64,000 nt of DNA from Chryseolinea soli (GTDB taxonomy: Bacteria; Bacteroidota; Bacteroidia; Cytophagales; Cyclobacteriaceae), in contig NZ_CP032382.1 in NCBI RefSeq assembly GCF_003589925.1, positions 7,626,001 through 7,690,000 on the forward strand. The letters are read 5' to 3'. This document shows positions 35,258-44,138 of this stretch, piece by piece. The translations under genes and the position numbers were made by a program. The notes beneath the pieces are model-generated. The model saw only the letters and a list, made by a program, of their open reading frames with translations. It had not been told where the DNA came from and did not search any database. The first letter of the stretch is position 1, and each line of letters begins with the position of its first letter.

Positions 35258-35608
35258 CTAGTCTTTCAGCCTTTTTTTACTGGAATTTGCCTTGGGATTA
35301 TACTCCAAGCACAGGCCTACCCAATATTCAAGGTCCTTGTCTGCATCGATGCCCTTTGGAGAAATAAATACGAATCCTTTCATTGGCCGGCCCGTGAAAT
35401 CCATTTCGCGGCTATATTTTTTCTTCAAAACCACTTCGTAGATCGCTGGATCAATTCGTGCCATGAGTTCGTTCTGCACTACGCCAACACACATTTTCTC
35501 ATTGACCATAAAGCAAAGGCCACCCATCATTTTCTTATCTTCAAAGCGAACTTTCTTCTCTTTGAATATTTGGCGAATGCGGTCGGCAAGGTGTTCGTCG
35601 TAAGCCAT
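35258..35608 (-). CDS. TfoX N-terminal domain protein
   Basis: A 116-residue protein of the TfoX_N family: KKMMGGLCFMVNEKMCVGVV, LMARIDPAIYE, and RPMKGFVFISPKGI are characteristic. Stand-alone TfoX_N proteins are common in Bacteroidota and are of unknown function; the name comes from a competence regulator of Gammaproteobacteria. Basic C-terminal tail (NSSKKRLKD). Monocistronic. Confidence 0.88.
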   Translation of the reverse strand: MAYDEHLADRIRQIFKEKKVRFEDKKMMGGLCFMVNEKMCVGVVQNELMARIDPAIYEVVLKKKYSREMDFTGRPMKGFVFISPKGIDADKDLEYWVGLCLEYNPKANSSKKRLKD

Positions 35609-36048
35609 TGACTAATAATCTACGGTAGCGAATCTAGCTATAGAATGTGTAAAAAGAAAAAAGCTCATCATTGAGTGGTTGAATGCATAGAAAAAAATGA
35701 GAGAAATTTCTCGGGCCTTCGGGAAATGGAGAGACTTGATCAATAGATGACATTTTTTTTGACGGCTTCATAAAAGCCGGGATATCATTCTTACAAATTC
35801 TTCTGAGTAGGTCTGGATAGAGATGGAAAACCAAAATTTCAAATCTCTCGGAATAGCCTGATCATGCAAGTGAATTTACGCCTGGCAATTCAACGATAAG
35901 GTCGTCGCAACGACAAAAAGGGCCGACCCCCGATCCTGTTCTCTCTTTTCAGGTTCATCCCCTTTATAACGGGTCTGAAAAAAAGGAAGTCACCCCACCT
36001 GTTACCACAGGAGAGGCGACCTCCGCGTATGAAATTTCGTGATATAAA
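35609..36048. other. Intergenic region
   Basis: About 440 bp. A 66-codon minus frame at 35,634-35,834 is not convincing. No clear terminator or other signal was identified. Confidence 0.4.
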
Positions 36049-36978
36049 TTAATTGCTACTGACCAACGGACAATTTACCATGGCAATCCCATCGCCCGCA
36101 GAGGTGGCCGCCTGCGCGGTGGCAAGATTATTAACCGCATCGAAGTCTGCGTTATCATATGCACTTACAATCCACAAAGGAGAATAACCGGCATTAGACG
36201 GGAGAGTGGACACTACATTATGCGTCTGTGTGGACCCCGGCTCCGTTTTAAAGCCCGACGCAGGGCCGCTTTGGTCGTTACCAGGGGTTAGGTTGGTCTT
36301 GAAGCTTACATAGATCGGGGACAAGGGCACCTTTCCCGCGGAGGTCATCAATTCTTTCTCACCGAAGGTAAAATAAGATACGACCTTGCCTTTGTACCAC
36401 CCTTTGATCAACCCAGCCGGTTCCCCCGTAAAACGCTTTGTGGCCGTGGATCCTTCCGGCACTACAGGACAATTTACCAACGATGTGGTCGGCTCAAGCG
36501 GATATCCCGCCGCAACAATTTCATCGTAACTAGCCACCTGGTTGGCCTGGTAACTCGCAGGAACCGTGACCTTTATTACTTGCCAAAAATCATTATACCC
36601 TGCTTCTCCGGGCAGCACATTAATAATGTTCATTTGATCGCTTACAGGATTCGATTCACCCTGCTTGAAAAGCACCCAGATCGGCGCTGGGGTAGTTGAC
36701 TGAACATCGAAATTGTAATACTCAACAAGTTGTCCGCCCGGTCCGAAGCCTTTGGTGATGAAAGGCCCCTGGTCGAAATTAACAGGGGCATTGGCCGCCG
36801 GCAGGCCATTCGTGGCTGTGCGCACTTGAAGGTGCCCGGCGGTTGCGCTGAATCGGTCCACGGATACTTTTTCGGCCGTATTCGGATCGTGCGTGGCGGT
36901 CATTTTATCATCATCGCTGCACGCTGCCAGGTAGATAATGGCGGTGGTGGTAAGTAAAAAGAGTTTTAGTTTTTTCAT
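36049..36978 (-). CDS. Lipoprotein with duplicated unknown domain
   Basis: A 309-residue lipoprotein from the MKKLKLFL start (36,978). The lipobox is LAAC followed by SDDD. The mature part has two similar halves: first PIWVLFKQGES with a later EAGYNDFWQVIKVTV, then PIYVSFKTN with a later NAGYSPLWIVSAYDN, each preceded by a Y-[YF]-x-F strand. No family name is certain. The gene follows the second OmpR-type two-component system on the same map and its promoter carries TGTCAC direct repeats like those before that regulator, so it is a probable target. Confidence 0.78.
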   Translation of the reverse strand: MKKLKLFLLTTTAIIYLAACSDDDKMTATHDPNTAEKVSVDRFSATAGHLQVRTATNGLPAANAPVNFDQGPFITKGFGPGGQLVEYYNFDVQSTTPAPIWVLFKQGESNPVSDQMNIINVLPGEAGYNDFWQVIKVTVPASYQANQVASYDEIVAAGYPLEPTTSLVNCPVVPEGSTATKRFTGEPAGLIKGWYKGKVVSYFTFGEKELMTSAGKVPLSPIYVSFKTNLTPGNDQSGPASGFKTEPGSTQTHNVVSTLPSNAGYSPLWIVSAYDNADFDAVNNLATAQAATSAGDGIAMVNCPLVSSN

Positions 36979-37017
36979 TTGACATTGCATTTTTTATGAT
37001 GCAAAATCACCTTCAAG

Positions 37018-37039
37018 TGTCACGGAAAGATCACGGAAG
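37018..37039. promoter_or_regulatory. 11-bp TGTCAC direct repeat before lipoprotein gene
   Basis: TGTCACGGAAA followed directly by GATCACGGAAG, an 11-bp head-to-tail repeat of [TG][GA]TCAC. It is 40 bp before the lipoprotein start and matches the repeat before the regulator gene at 39,306-39,327. Confidence 0.65.
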
Positions 37040-37059
37040 AATAACATTTTCTCTGCCTT

Positions 37060-38547
37060 TTAATTAACGGCCACCGGAAGATCGAATGAAAAAGTGGTAT
37101 TGCCGTATTGCTCGCTTTGCACCCGGATATCGGTTTTATGAATTTCCAGGATATTTTTTACGATCGCCAGGCCTAAACCGGTACCCCGGTTAGTTCTATT
37201 GTTCTCAACTTTGTAGTAGCGGTCAAAAATTTTCGGCATATCCTGCGGCAGAATTCCCCGTCCCGTATTGGAAACGCTAACGCGGATCTTGCGCTCCTCC
37301 TTCTCCATCCGTATCCTGACTTGCCCATTTTCCGGAGTATAATTCAAAGCATTGTCCATCAGATTTTGAAGCACACGCTCAATCATCGCCACGTCGGCCC
37401 GAACCATCGGCGAGCGCGAAGCAAAATCAGTTTGCAGGTCAATGTTCTTTTCCTGTGCGAGCAATTTGTACTTACAATCCAGATCCTGGAGTAAATCGGA
37501 GATAAAGAAAACTTCCAGTTTGGGTTTCACCTGTCGCGATTCCAGTTTGGACAATTCAAACAGATCGCTCATCAAGCGTTTAAGGCGCTCCGTGCTTTTT
37601 AAAATAATTCTCAGATACTCTTCTTGCTTTTTACTATCAAGGGTATCGTGCTTGATAATTAAGGTCTCGATATACCCATGAATGATGGAGATCGGAGTTC
37701 GGATATCGTGCGAAACATTCGCGATAAGATCGCGTCGCAGCTTGTCAACCTCTTTGAGCTCATCCATGTTGCGCAAAATTGTGTCGGCCATCATATTGAT
37801 GGTCAATGCTAATTGAGCCAATTCACCCTTGGAGCGAATGGGAATCCTGGGGCTGAGGTCGCCTTCTCCGAATCTTTTGACGGTCTCCACAATACCTCTC
37901 AAGGATCGCATCAGTAACCAAAGGATAACCAGCGCTATTAAGGATGCGGCCGTTAATGTGATCACAAAAGACTGGACACCGATTTTCAGCAAATAGCTTT
38001 CTTGAAGTGCGACGCTGGTGTTTTCATATTCTTCGCTGGCCAGGATGAGGTAAACATATCCCAGCAATTGTCCGTGCTCATACACAGCCGTAGCTGAAAA
38101 TATCTTGGACCTACCGGGGTTTCTTGGATCGTCTCCATAAATCAACGATTTGCCCTTGCTGCTTAGAAATTTCTTTATAGGCTCCACCGCCACGTACTCA
38201 AGCTTGACTTTCTTATGCAACACCACAAAGGAGAGAATTTTTCCCTGAGGGTCGAGTAAGTAAACCTCCAACCCCGGATTCACAGCCATCATGGAGTGCA
38301 TGATTTTTCCCAGCGACTCTTCATTCACTTTTCCCTCCACAAAGGGTGAAACCTCCTGCAACAATTGGTCAGCTACATTCGCATTTAGCTTTTGCGTAGT
38401 CTCATCCGAATAGCGCTTCGCTGTCATTATGGTAATAAACGTGTATGCAACGCCTAACATAACAAGGATCAGGAAGAAGAAACCTGAAATTTTCCAGTAT
38501 AGACTCTCCCTGATGTTTTCCAATTTCTTTTGAATCTTGTTCATCAT
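37060..38547 (-). CDS. PhoR-like sensor histidine kinase (system 2)
   Basis: A 495-residue kinase with two membrane helices (FFFLILVMLGVAYTFITIM and FVITLTAASLIALVILWLL), a periplasmic sensor of about 150 residues, HAMP, HisKA with IANVSHDIRTPI (His near 277) and HATPase (NLMDNALNYTPE, GTGLGLAIVKNI). It begins immediately after the stop of the regulator gene (TAAATGATG), so the pair is one operon. The next Met codon is also a possible start. Confidence 0.93.
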   Translation of the reverse strand: MMNKIQKKLENIRESLYWKISGFFFLILVMLGVAYTFITIMTAKRYSDETTQKLNANVADQLLQEVSPFVEGKVNEESLGKIMHSMMAVNPGLEVYLLDPQGKILSFVVLHKKVKLEYVAVEPIKKFLSSKGKSLIYGDDPRNPGRSKIFSATAVYEHGQLLGYVYLILASEEYENTSVALQESYLLKIGVQSFVITLTAASLIALVILWLLMRSLRGIVETVKRFGEGDLSPRIPIRSKGELAQLALTINMMADTILRNMDELKEVDKLRRDLIANVSHDIRTPISIIHGYIETLIIKHDTLDSKKQEEYLRIILKSTERLKRLMSDLFELSKLESRQVKPKLEVFFISDLLQDLDCKYKLLAQEKNIDLQTDFASRSPMVRADVAMIERVLQNLMDNALNYTPENGQVRIRMEKEERKIRVSVSNTGRGILPQDMPKIFDRYYKVENNRTNRGTGLGLAIVKNILEIHKTDIRVQSEQYGNTTFSFDLPVAVN

Positions 38548-39273
38548 TTATCGGGTGGAGATTTCTTCTCTCATAATTTCATCGTTAAACCTGTAGCCCA
38601 CTCCCCAAGTCGTAAGAATGTACTTCGGTTTGGAAAAGTCGGGCTCAATCTTCGAACGCAGCCGGTTAATATGAGAATTGACGGTGTGTTCATATCCTGC
38701 GAATTCATAACCCCAGATCAGGTTCAGGAGATCCTCACGGCTGTAACTCTTACCGGGATGATTGGCCATAAGCACCAAAAGGCTATACTCCTTTGGCGTA
38801 AGCTCTACCCTGCTCCCCTTCACGAGCACTTTATGCTTTTCCCGATCGATCGTTAAGTCTTCCAACTGAACGATGTTTGCCGGCGGCAAATCGGCCGATG
38901 CTCCATTGAAACCGGCTCGACGAAAAATGGCCTTTACACGGGCAATGAATTCACGTATGCTGAATGGTTTTGTGAGGTAATCATCGGCGCCGGTCTCCAG
39001 CCCCAGTACCTTATCGATCTCTTCCGATTTAGCAGTAAGCATTAAGATTGGGCTGGATATTTCCTGGGCCCTCAGCTTCCGGCAAACCTCCAACCCATCC
39101 ATCTCCGGAAGCATGATATCCAAAACAATAAGGTCAAATGGATGACGTAGGGCCGTTTGAAGTCCTGTTTCGCCATCGGCTACCCGGTTTACATCACATC
39201 CTAAATCACGGAGGTGAATGGATACCAATTCCGCTATATCATCATCATCCTCAATAACTAAAACACGCCACAT
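38548..39273 (-). CDS. OmpR/PhoB-family response regulator (system 2)
   Basis: A 241-residue regulator from the MWRVLVIEDDDD start at 39,273. Receiver: VIEDDDD, IVLDIMLPEMDG (Asp52), DYLTKPF. Output: OmpR winged helix (TPKEYSLLVLMANHPGKSYS, TVNSHINRLRSKIE, TTWGVGYRF). Its promoter holds a TGTCAC direct repeat with 11-bp period, the classic layout for a PhoB-type dimer, and the same repeat precedes the lipoprotein gene at 36,978. Confidence 0.94.
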   Translation of the reverse strand: MWRVLVIEDDDDIAELVSIHLRDLGCDVNRVADGETGLQTALRHPFDLIVLDIMLPEMDGLEVCRKLRAQEISSPILMLTAKSEEIDKVLGLETGADDYLTKPFSIREFIARVKAIFRRAGFNGASADLPPANIVQLEDLTIDREKHKVLVKGSRVELTPKEYSLLVLMANHPGKSYSREDLLNLIWGYEFAGYEHTVNSHINRLRSKIEPDFSKPKYILTTWGVGYRFNDEIMREEISTR

Positions 39274-39305
39274 AGGATACTTTCTGGACAAACTAGTCAA
39301 GAAAG

Positions 39306-39327
39306 TGTCACAAAATTGTCACGGCCC
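39306..39327. promoter_or_regulatory. 11-bp TGTCAC direct repeat before regulator gene
   Basis: TGTCACAAAAT followed directly by TGTCACGGCCC, 33 bp before the regulator start. PhoB-type boxes have the same 11-bp head-to-tail layout, so autoregulation is likely. Confidence 0.7.
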
Positions 39328-39666
39328 TTACAAATCGCTAAATATGTACAAGAAAAATTCGGTGCCGTTAGGCGTCGCTTATCGCGCTATCGCCTTAACC
39401 TGAATTTCTTTGGAGCCGACGACGGACGAAGGAAACAATGAGAGCTGAGGCCAATAATCGTCACTTTGTATTCGATTGCGGCGATATATTCCAGGTGATC
39501 CTCACCACGCTACAAGATTAAACGGATATTACCTTTGCTGTAAACAGGTTATTGAGGGTGCGATAGATCTTCTAAAAAATCTTGTATCAAATTCGACTTT
39601 TATCACAGCTCTTGAAACCAGATTCGTCTCGCTGTAGTCTCAGGTAATAAACATAAAACAAAACCT
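39328..39666. other. Intergenic region with ECF operon promoter
   Basis: About 340 bp without a gene. TACCTTTG at 39,530-39,537 fits the Bacteroidota -7 element and could start the operon at 39,667. Confidence 0.45.
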
Positions 39667-40023
39667 ATGGATCAGGCCTACTTCATCATAATAGCAGTTT
39701 TTCTGAGTATTTTCGGAACTGTGTACACTTACTTGAGCTATCGGAATAAAGAACGACTAGCACTTATTGATTCAGGGCTAAGTCCTGACACTTTTAAACA
39801 AATGGCACAAGGGAAAAGAAGACTTTTATTGGTGTTTGGACTTGTCTTTATTGGATTCTCTTTGGGTGTTGTAGTCGGCTTCTTTTTTGAGAAATACCTC
39901 TTGATTAACTACAATCCGCTTGGTTACAGAAATTATCCTCAAGCTTACTTAACAATGGTTCCTTTATGCATCGGAATATCCTTGATTATTTCATTCTATA
40001 TTAATCGGAGAAACGATAAGTAA
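39667..40023 (+). CDS. DUF6249-like small membrane protein
   Basis: A 118-residue protein with three membrane segments (FIIIAVFLSIFGTVYTYLS, RLLLVFGLVFIGFSLGVVVG, MVPLCIGISLIISFYI) and a short cytosolic loop (LIDSGLSPDTFKQM). This matches small membrane proteins (DUF6249 type) that often sit beside ECF sigma genes in Bacteroidota. It is 32 bp upstream of the sigma factor gene. Confidence 0.75.
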   Translation: MDQAYFIIIAVFLSIFGTVYTYLSYRNKERLALIDSGLSPDTFKQMAQGKRRLLLVFGLVFIGFSLGVVVGFFFEKYLLINYNPLGYRNYPQAYLTMVPLCIGISLIISFYINRRNDK

Positions 40024-40055
40024 TCTTACACTTAAGCTACTCCGATTGAGAACGA

Positions 40056-40646
40056 ATGGCCGAATCAACGTCGACTGAGCAAATAATAATAGAAAGAGCC
40101 ATTGGGGGCGATCCAGAGGCATACAGACTCTTGCTTAACAAGTACAAAACTTACGCTTTCTCTATTGCGGTAAAAATTGTGAAGAATAAAGAAGATGCAG
40201 AAGAGGTAGTTCAAGATTCATTTGTAAAGGCTTTTAAGGCATTAAGGAATTTTAATGGATCTGGCAAATTCTCAACTTGGTTGTACAAAATAGTTTATAA
40301 TACGGCCCTTACCAGAATTCGAAATAAGAAAATAATTATGGATACTCTGGAAGAATTTCCCGCTTCAAATTTTGATTTCGCCATCCCTGACAATTATACC
40401 GGATCTTTTGAAAAACTCGTGCAAGCCGACCAAGCAGCCCTTTTAAGAAAAGCGCTCGTCGTTTTAACGGAATCAGAAAACCTTGTAATTGGGCTTTACT
40501 ACTCATGTGAGAACACAATAGCAGAAATAGAAGGCATAACGGGATGGAATCCTTCAACAATCAAAATAAGGTTGTTCCGGGCAAGGCAGAAACTCTATAC
40601 AGAACTATCAAAATTACTTAATGATGAGATGAACGAATTGTTATGA
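40056..40646 (+). CDS. ECF-type RNA polymerase sigma factor
   Basis: A 196-residue sigma-70 family protein with region 2 (DAEEVVQDSFVKAFKALRNF, FSTWLYKIVYNTA) and region 4 (ALVVLTESENLVIGLYY, TGWNPSTIKIRLFRARQKLY). There is no region 1 or 3, so it is ECF. Its stop overlaps the next gene by 4 bp. That gene encodes a two-helix membrane protein, likely its anti-sigma factor. Confidence 0.93.
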   Translation: MAESTSTEQIIIERAIGGDPEAYRLLLNKYKTYAFSIAVKIVKNKEDAEEVVQDSFVKAFKALRNFNGSGKFSTWLYKIVYNTALTRIRNKKIIMDTLEEFPASNFDFAIPDNYTGSFEKLVQADQAALLRKALVVLTESENLVIGLYYSCENTIAEIEGITGWNPSTIKIRLFRARQKLYTELSKLLNDEMNELL

Positions 40647-41041
40647 TAAAAATCAATTTTAATAATCAACTTGAGGATGAGGATGGGCAACTGATCCATC
40701 TGTTGAAAGAGCAAATCCTGGAGTCCCCATCGGATCAATTAGTGGAAAACACCATGGCAAAATTTGCGGCTCTGCAAGCGGAAAAGAAGTTTGCACACAA
40801 GCCGCTTAGAATCCCTCTCTATATAATGATAGCAGTTGTGTTTCTACTGTTGCTGCCTTTCTTTGTCCCAACGGTCTCAAATGGTTCAAATCCGAATCCA
40901 TTATCTGAATTACTAGGTTACCCAATAAGCTCCATTCTAAAATATGCAGTATTGTGCTGGCTCGCGGTAGTGGCACTTTGGATTTCCAAACTAATATTTC
41001 CCATTCAACTGAAATTCAATTTAAATCCATTCAAGCCATGA
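40643..41041 (+). CDS. Putative membrane anti-sigma factor
   Basis: A 132-residue protein with a soluble N-terminal half (residues 1-53, including a helical EDGQLIHLLKEQILESPSDQ) and two membrane helices (IPLYIMIAVVFLLLLPFFV, YAVLCWLAVVALWISKLIF). The topology and the 4-bp overlaps with the sigma factor and the protease support an anti-sigma role, but there is no zinc motif and no family match I can name. Confidence 0.65.
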   Translation: MIKINFNNQLEDEDGQLIHLLKEQILESPSDQLVENTMAKFAALQAEKKFAHKPLRIPLYIMIAVVFLLLLPFFVPTVSNGSNPNPLSELLGYPISSILKYAVLCWLAVVALWISKLIFPIQLKFNLNPFKP

Positions 41042-41874
41042 GATTAATTGGTATACTCACCTGTCTAATATTTATGAACAGCGTGAGCCTAAAAAATAAA
41101 GTTTCAGGTATGATCCGACATGATGTTGATATTGAACGTTATCGCGAGCTTGGCAGGAACCCGGAATTTAGCTGTGTTGGGCGCTACTCGTCGACCGCTA
41201 CCAGTGACGACTATGCAGCAGGTGTTCTCATAGCTGAAAAGTGGGTTCTGACAGCCTCTCATTTTATCGGAGACTCTTCGGTTTGGATGTTTGGTGATAA
41301 ATACTACAAAAGCAAAAGAACTATAAAACATCCCAAGCTTGAACCAGGCGCAACGGAGAGACAATGGACCGGATGGGATTTAGTATTAATCGAATTAACA
41401 GCACCCGTAACCAATGTGAAACCCGCAAGCAGGTATTATGGCACCGCGGAAGTAGGCTCAATAGTTATTAAGATTGGCTATGGATACATCGGAGATGGAC
41501 TTCATGGAATGAAATCACCGAGAGAGTCAGAACGATTGGGCGGACAAAATACAATTGATGCCGCAGGAGGAACGTTTGAATCCAGATCCTTTTCCTCAGA
41601 TGTTTTAATTTTTGATTTTGATAGTCCCATCTCTAATTCATCTAACAAATTTGGTTCGGCAGACCCGCTTGACCTTGAAGTTGGAGGCTCAAAAGGAGAC
41701 AGCGGAGGCGGAGTTTTTGCTAATTACAATAGTGAGTGGAAGCTTGTAGGAATTGTTTCAGGGGCATTGAATCGAGAAATAAAATACGGTTCAGTCGCGG
41801 CCCTCGCAAGAGTATCATCTGCTAACGAATGGATAGACGCGGTGACAAATACATCTCCTCGAAAACCGGATTAA
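41038..41874 (+). CDS. Trypsin-like (S1) serine protease
   Basis: A 278-residue chymotrypsin-fold protease from the ATG at 41,038, which overlaps the previous stop. A short hydrophobic N-terminus (MRLIGILTCLIFMNSVSL) should direct export. The triad is visible as LTASHF (His near 76), WDLVLIEL (Asp near 113) and GDSGGGVF (Ser near 220). As the last gene of the sigma/anti-sigma operon it may be the output of, or the signal generator for, an envelope response. Confidence 0.85.
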   Translation: MRLIGILTCLIFMNSVSLKNKVSGMIRHDVDIERYRELGRNPEFSCVGRYSSTATSDDYAAGVLIAEKWVLTASHFIGDSSVWMFGDKYYKSKRTIKHPKLEPGATERQWTGWDLVLIELTAPVTNVKPASRYYGTAEVGSIVIKIGYGYIGDGLHGMKSPRESERLGGQNTIDAAGGTFESRSFSSDVLIFDFDSPISNSSNKFGSADPLDLEVGGSKGDSGGGVFANYNSEWKLVGIVSGALNREIKYGSVAALARVSSANEWIDAVTNTSPRKPD

Positions 41875-41960
41875 CTCTTGTTGGCAATGGAGGTAATTGT
41901 GCCTCTCAGAAAATTAAAGATGTCTTTGGAGGCACAGGTCATAATCCCCTACCCGCATGA

Positions 41961-42320
41961 GGTCCGGACGTTCTGCCTTGGATTCACAAAGGAATCCATT
42001 TCCATGACTTTTTCAATTTTAACGGGTTTCTGTATCATCACAAACAAGCTGTCATTCAGACGTGTTTGGAAAACTCAGAATTTATTGAGGAATATCAGCA
42101 GGTAAAAATAAAAATGTCAATCCACAACGATGAAATAGCGTTCTATTCTGATAGCCATCGTCTTTGGGGTAATTTTTGACGACCTAATCTCCAATGCCAT
42201 CCGGTATCGTGACATTTCTAAAAAACAATCGAGATTAGTCATTGAAGCCGAAATAACCGAAAACACAGTGCATATTCTCTTTCAAGATAATGGTATCGGT
42301 ATTTCAGAAGATTGGTCTAA
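41961..42320 (+). pseudogene. Histidine kinase C-terminal remnant
   Basis: Plus-strand reading gives EEYQQVKIKMSIHNDEIAFY, SDSHRLW, then, after a one-base shift near 42,165, VIFDDLISNAIRYRD and VHILFQDNGIGISEDW. These are the strand before the HATPase, the N box and the G1 box. An in-frame TGA lies at 41,958, and everything after 42,320 is unrelated antisense. A dead kinase gene. Confidence 0.8.
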
Positions 42321-42464
42321 TGACCACAATAGTTTCAACCCTTCTTCTGCGTTATTGGCCATCAAGCATGTCATATCTTTGTTATCGCTCACTAATGCTG
42401 AGGTGAGCAATTCCAGATCATCGGGATCGTCGTCAATTGCTAATACTAGATTGCCAGGTCGCAT
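42320..42464 (-). pseudogene. Receiver-domain remnant fused tail to tail with kinase remnant
   Basis: Minus-strand reading MRPGNLVLAIDDDPDDLELL and TSALVSDNKDMTCLMANNAE is the first half of a CheY-like receiver. It stops being receiver-like where the kinase fragment on the other strand begins. The two fragments meet at about 42,315-42,325, so a rearrangement joined them. Confidence 0.75.
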
Positions 42465-42853
42465 ACATTGTTAGATTGACCCGATCGGAAGGTCATAAAC
42501 AGGACCAAACTTTTGGGCATTGATTGTAGGGCAGGATAGCTTCATTTAAAAGGTGGTGGGATCGTCTATTTGCGCTCACAAATGGATACTTAATAAATGA
42601 AGTGTGGAGAAAAATCCACACTTAAAATAAGGCTGTTGGGCGGTATTTCTTTCGCAATTGACCCTTCCGGCACCTGGTTTTCAATGTTTCAGAATAGATA
42701 AGGGATTAAGAAGGTAGCCCTGAAGAAGACTGTGCCGAGAGCAGAAGTTTGTATAAAATTGCCCTTTTCCCGAGGTTTTACCCACTATTTTACTCGCTGT
42801 AGCCTAGCAATTGAGAAACCTTTTCTTTAGCTTCACTTTCCCTTTTTCATGCG
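42465..42853. other. Intergenic region
   Basis: About 390 bp without a supported gene; upstream region of the receiver gene at 42,854. Confidence 0.4.
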
Positions 42854-43264
42854 ATGAACCAATTGACAATCATGGTGGTTGATGACGATCCTGACGACAT
42901 CGATCTGTTCAAAGATGCTTTGTCCGAGGTGGACGATAGCTGCCGGCTAGTCGTAGCAAATGACGGGGAGGAGGCGTTGCGGCAGTTGAGAGAAAGCAGC
43001 GTCGATCCTGACATAATTTTCCTGGATTACAACATGCCTGTCATGAATGGGATCCGTTGTCTTACTTCATTAAAACAAGACCCCCTCCTTCGGAATATCC
43101 CTGTAGTGATGCATTCAACGACTCTTCCCGAAGAGGATATAACATTGTGTAAAGATCTTGGCGCGAAAATTCTTATGAAACAAGTTGTCTTTACCAATAT
43201 GATCCACGAGCTAAATAATATCCTGTCAGAGGTAAGAAGTTGGGAAGAGCGCATCATAAGTTGA
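42854..43264 (+). CDS. Single-domain response regulator
   Basis: A 136-residue CheY-like receiver: VVDDDPDDIDLF, IIFLDYNMPVMNG (Asp58), MHSTTLPE (Ser/Thr). The usual Lys-Pro is Lys-Gln (ILMKQV), a small deviation. There is no output domain. It is the only intact gene between the dead signalling fragments and the defence island, and it is related to the receiver remnant at 42,320-42,464. Confidence 0.88.
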   Translation: MNQLTIMVVDDDPDDIDLFKDALSEVDDSCRLVVANDGEEALRQLRESSVDPDIIFLDYNMPVMNGIRCLTSLKQDPLLRNIPVVMHSTTLPEEDITLCKDLGAKILMKQVVFTNMIHELNNILSEVRSWEERIIS

Positions 43265-43310
43265 AAACTCATTCCAAAAAGACCATGCCCCCCAGTTAGC
43301 AGCGGGTCAT

Positions 43311-43335
43311 TTAACATAACACCACTTATATAAAC
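43311..43335. repeat. 25-bp dispersed repeat, copy 3
   Basis: TTAACATAACACCAC followed by TTATATAAAC; two differences from the copy at 19,027. It lies 46 bp after the receiver gene. Confidence 0.65.
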
Positions 43336-43375
43336 AACGCCATCATTCAAAGGTCAACGGTTCCCCTAAAAATGC

Positions 43376-43550
43376 TCATCCCTTTCCTGAAACTGATTTG
43401 TCATTCGCAGAGTGATTCGATCGGCTTTCTTTTTCTTTACCGGCATTGTAGAAGATATCCATCAAGCCTTGGACATCGCTAGTCTTTTATCAATAGGAAT
43501 ATTAGCCAGCAGCTTTTTGCAAGGATTTCTTTCTCTTCAAAATTGATACA
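43376..43550 (-). pseudogene. Frameshifted remnant of an unknown gene
   Basis: Three minus-strand frames in turn read as protein: EEKEILAKSCW, ANIPIDKRLAMSKA, and TSDVQGLMDIFYNAGKEKES ending at 43,376. They overlap in a way that suggests one gene with two frameshifts. No family recognised. Confidence 0.35.
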
Positions 43551-44138
43551 GCTTATTTGTATTCACCGCTATAAGTTGTTCGTAACGGTGCAAATATCCC
43601 GCATGATCGCCGAAGAAGAGCGTAGAGTCTTTTATAAAAAGTCCACGTCAATGAAATTCCCAGAGACTGTAGACAGCCGTAACAGGGCCTGCACATCGGC
43701 AACATCGCGCGGCAGGCTAATACCTTTCTTGTGTGTATCAGGCGCCCCTGGTTGGAAACACCGTTAAGAATCCCCTTTCAAACTCAATTGAATCACCAAC
43801 TTACCTTTGCGGCAATCTTCGTACGCACCTTTTAGTATCACTTTTAAACCATGAGCCACTTTCGATCCCTTATGGGCATGAGTCAAAGAGTAGCCGATAC
43901 ATCCAACTTCCTATCTACCACGTTAACGCTCGAAAACCAGGGTACTACCTTGCCAGAAAGACAGATAGATCAACCCCTTTTGCTTCACAATCTTTTTATT
44001 TATCTTAGTAAAGATTCCTTGTCCCACCCGATCCGAGCTGATCACCTAGCCCACCTGGAATCTTCCTGGAAAACACATAGACTTGCTCCAACATCTTGCA
44101 ACTTTAATTAAAACCATCACCAACACAAAGTATCTATA
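43551..44138. other. Region upstream of the helicase
   Basis: About 590 bp. TACCTTTG at 43,802-43,809 is a possible promoter. An 86-codon frame at 43,851-44,111 follows it but has no protein-like features I can defend. Confidence 0.4.

Noticed and set aside
35634..35834. 66-codon minus frame
   Set aside because: Low-quality composition; no homology pattern seen.
43851..44111. 86-codon plus frame 27 bp before the helicase, with a TACCTTTG element upstream
   Set aside because: Sequence is not protein-like, though the promoter match is noted; it may simply be the helicase leader.
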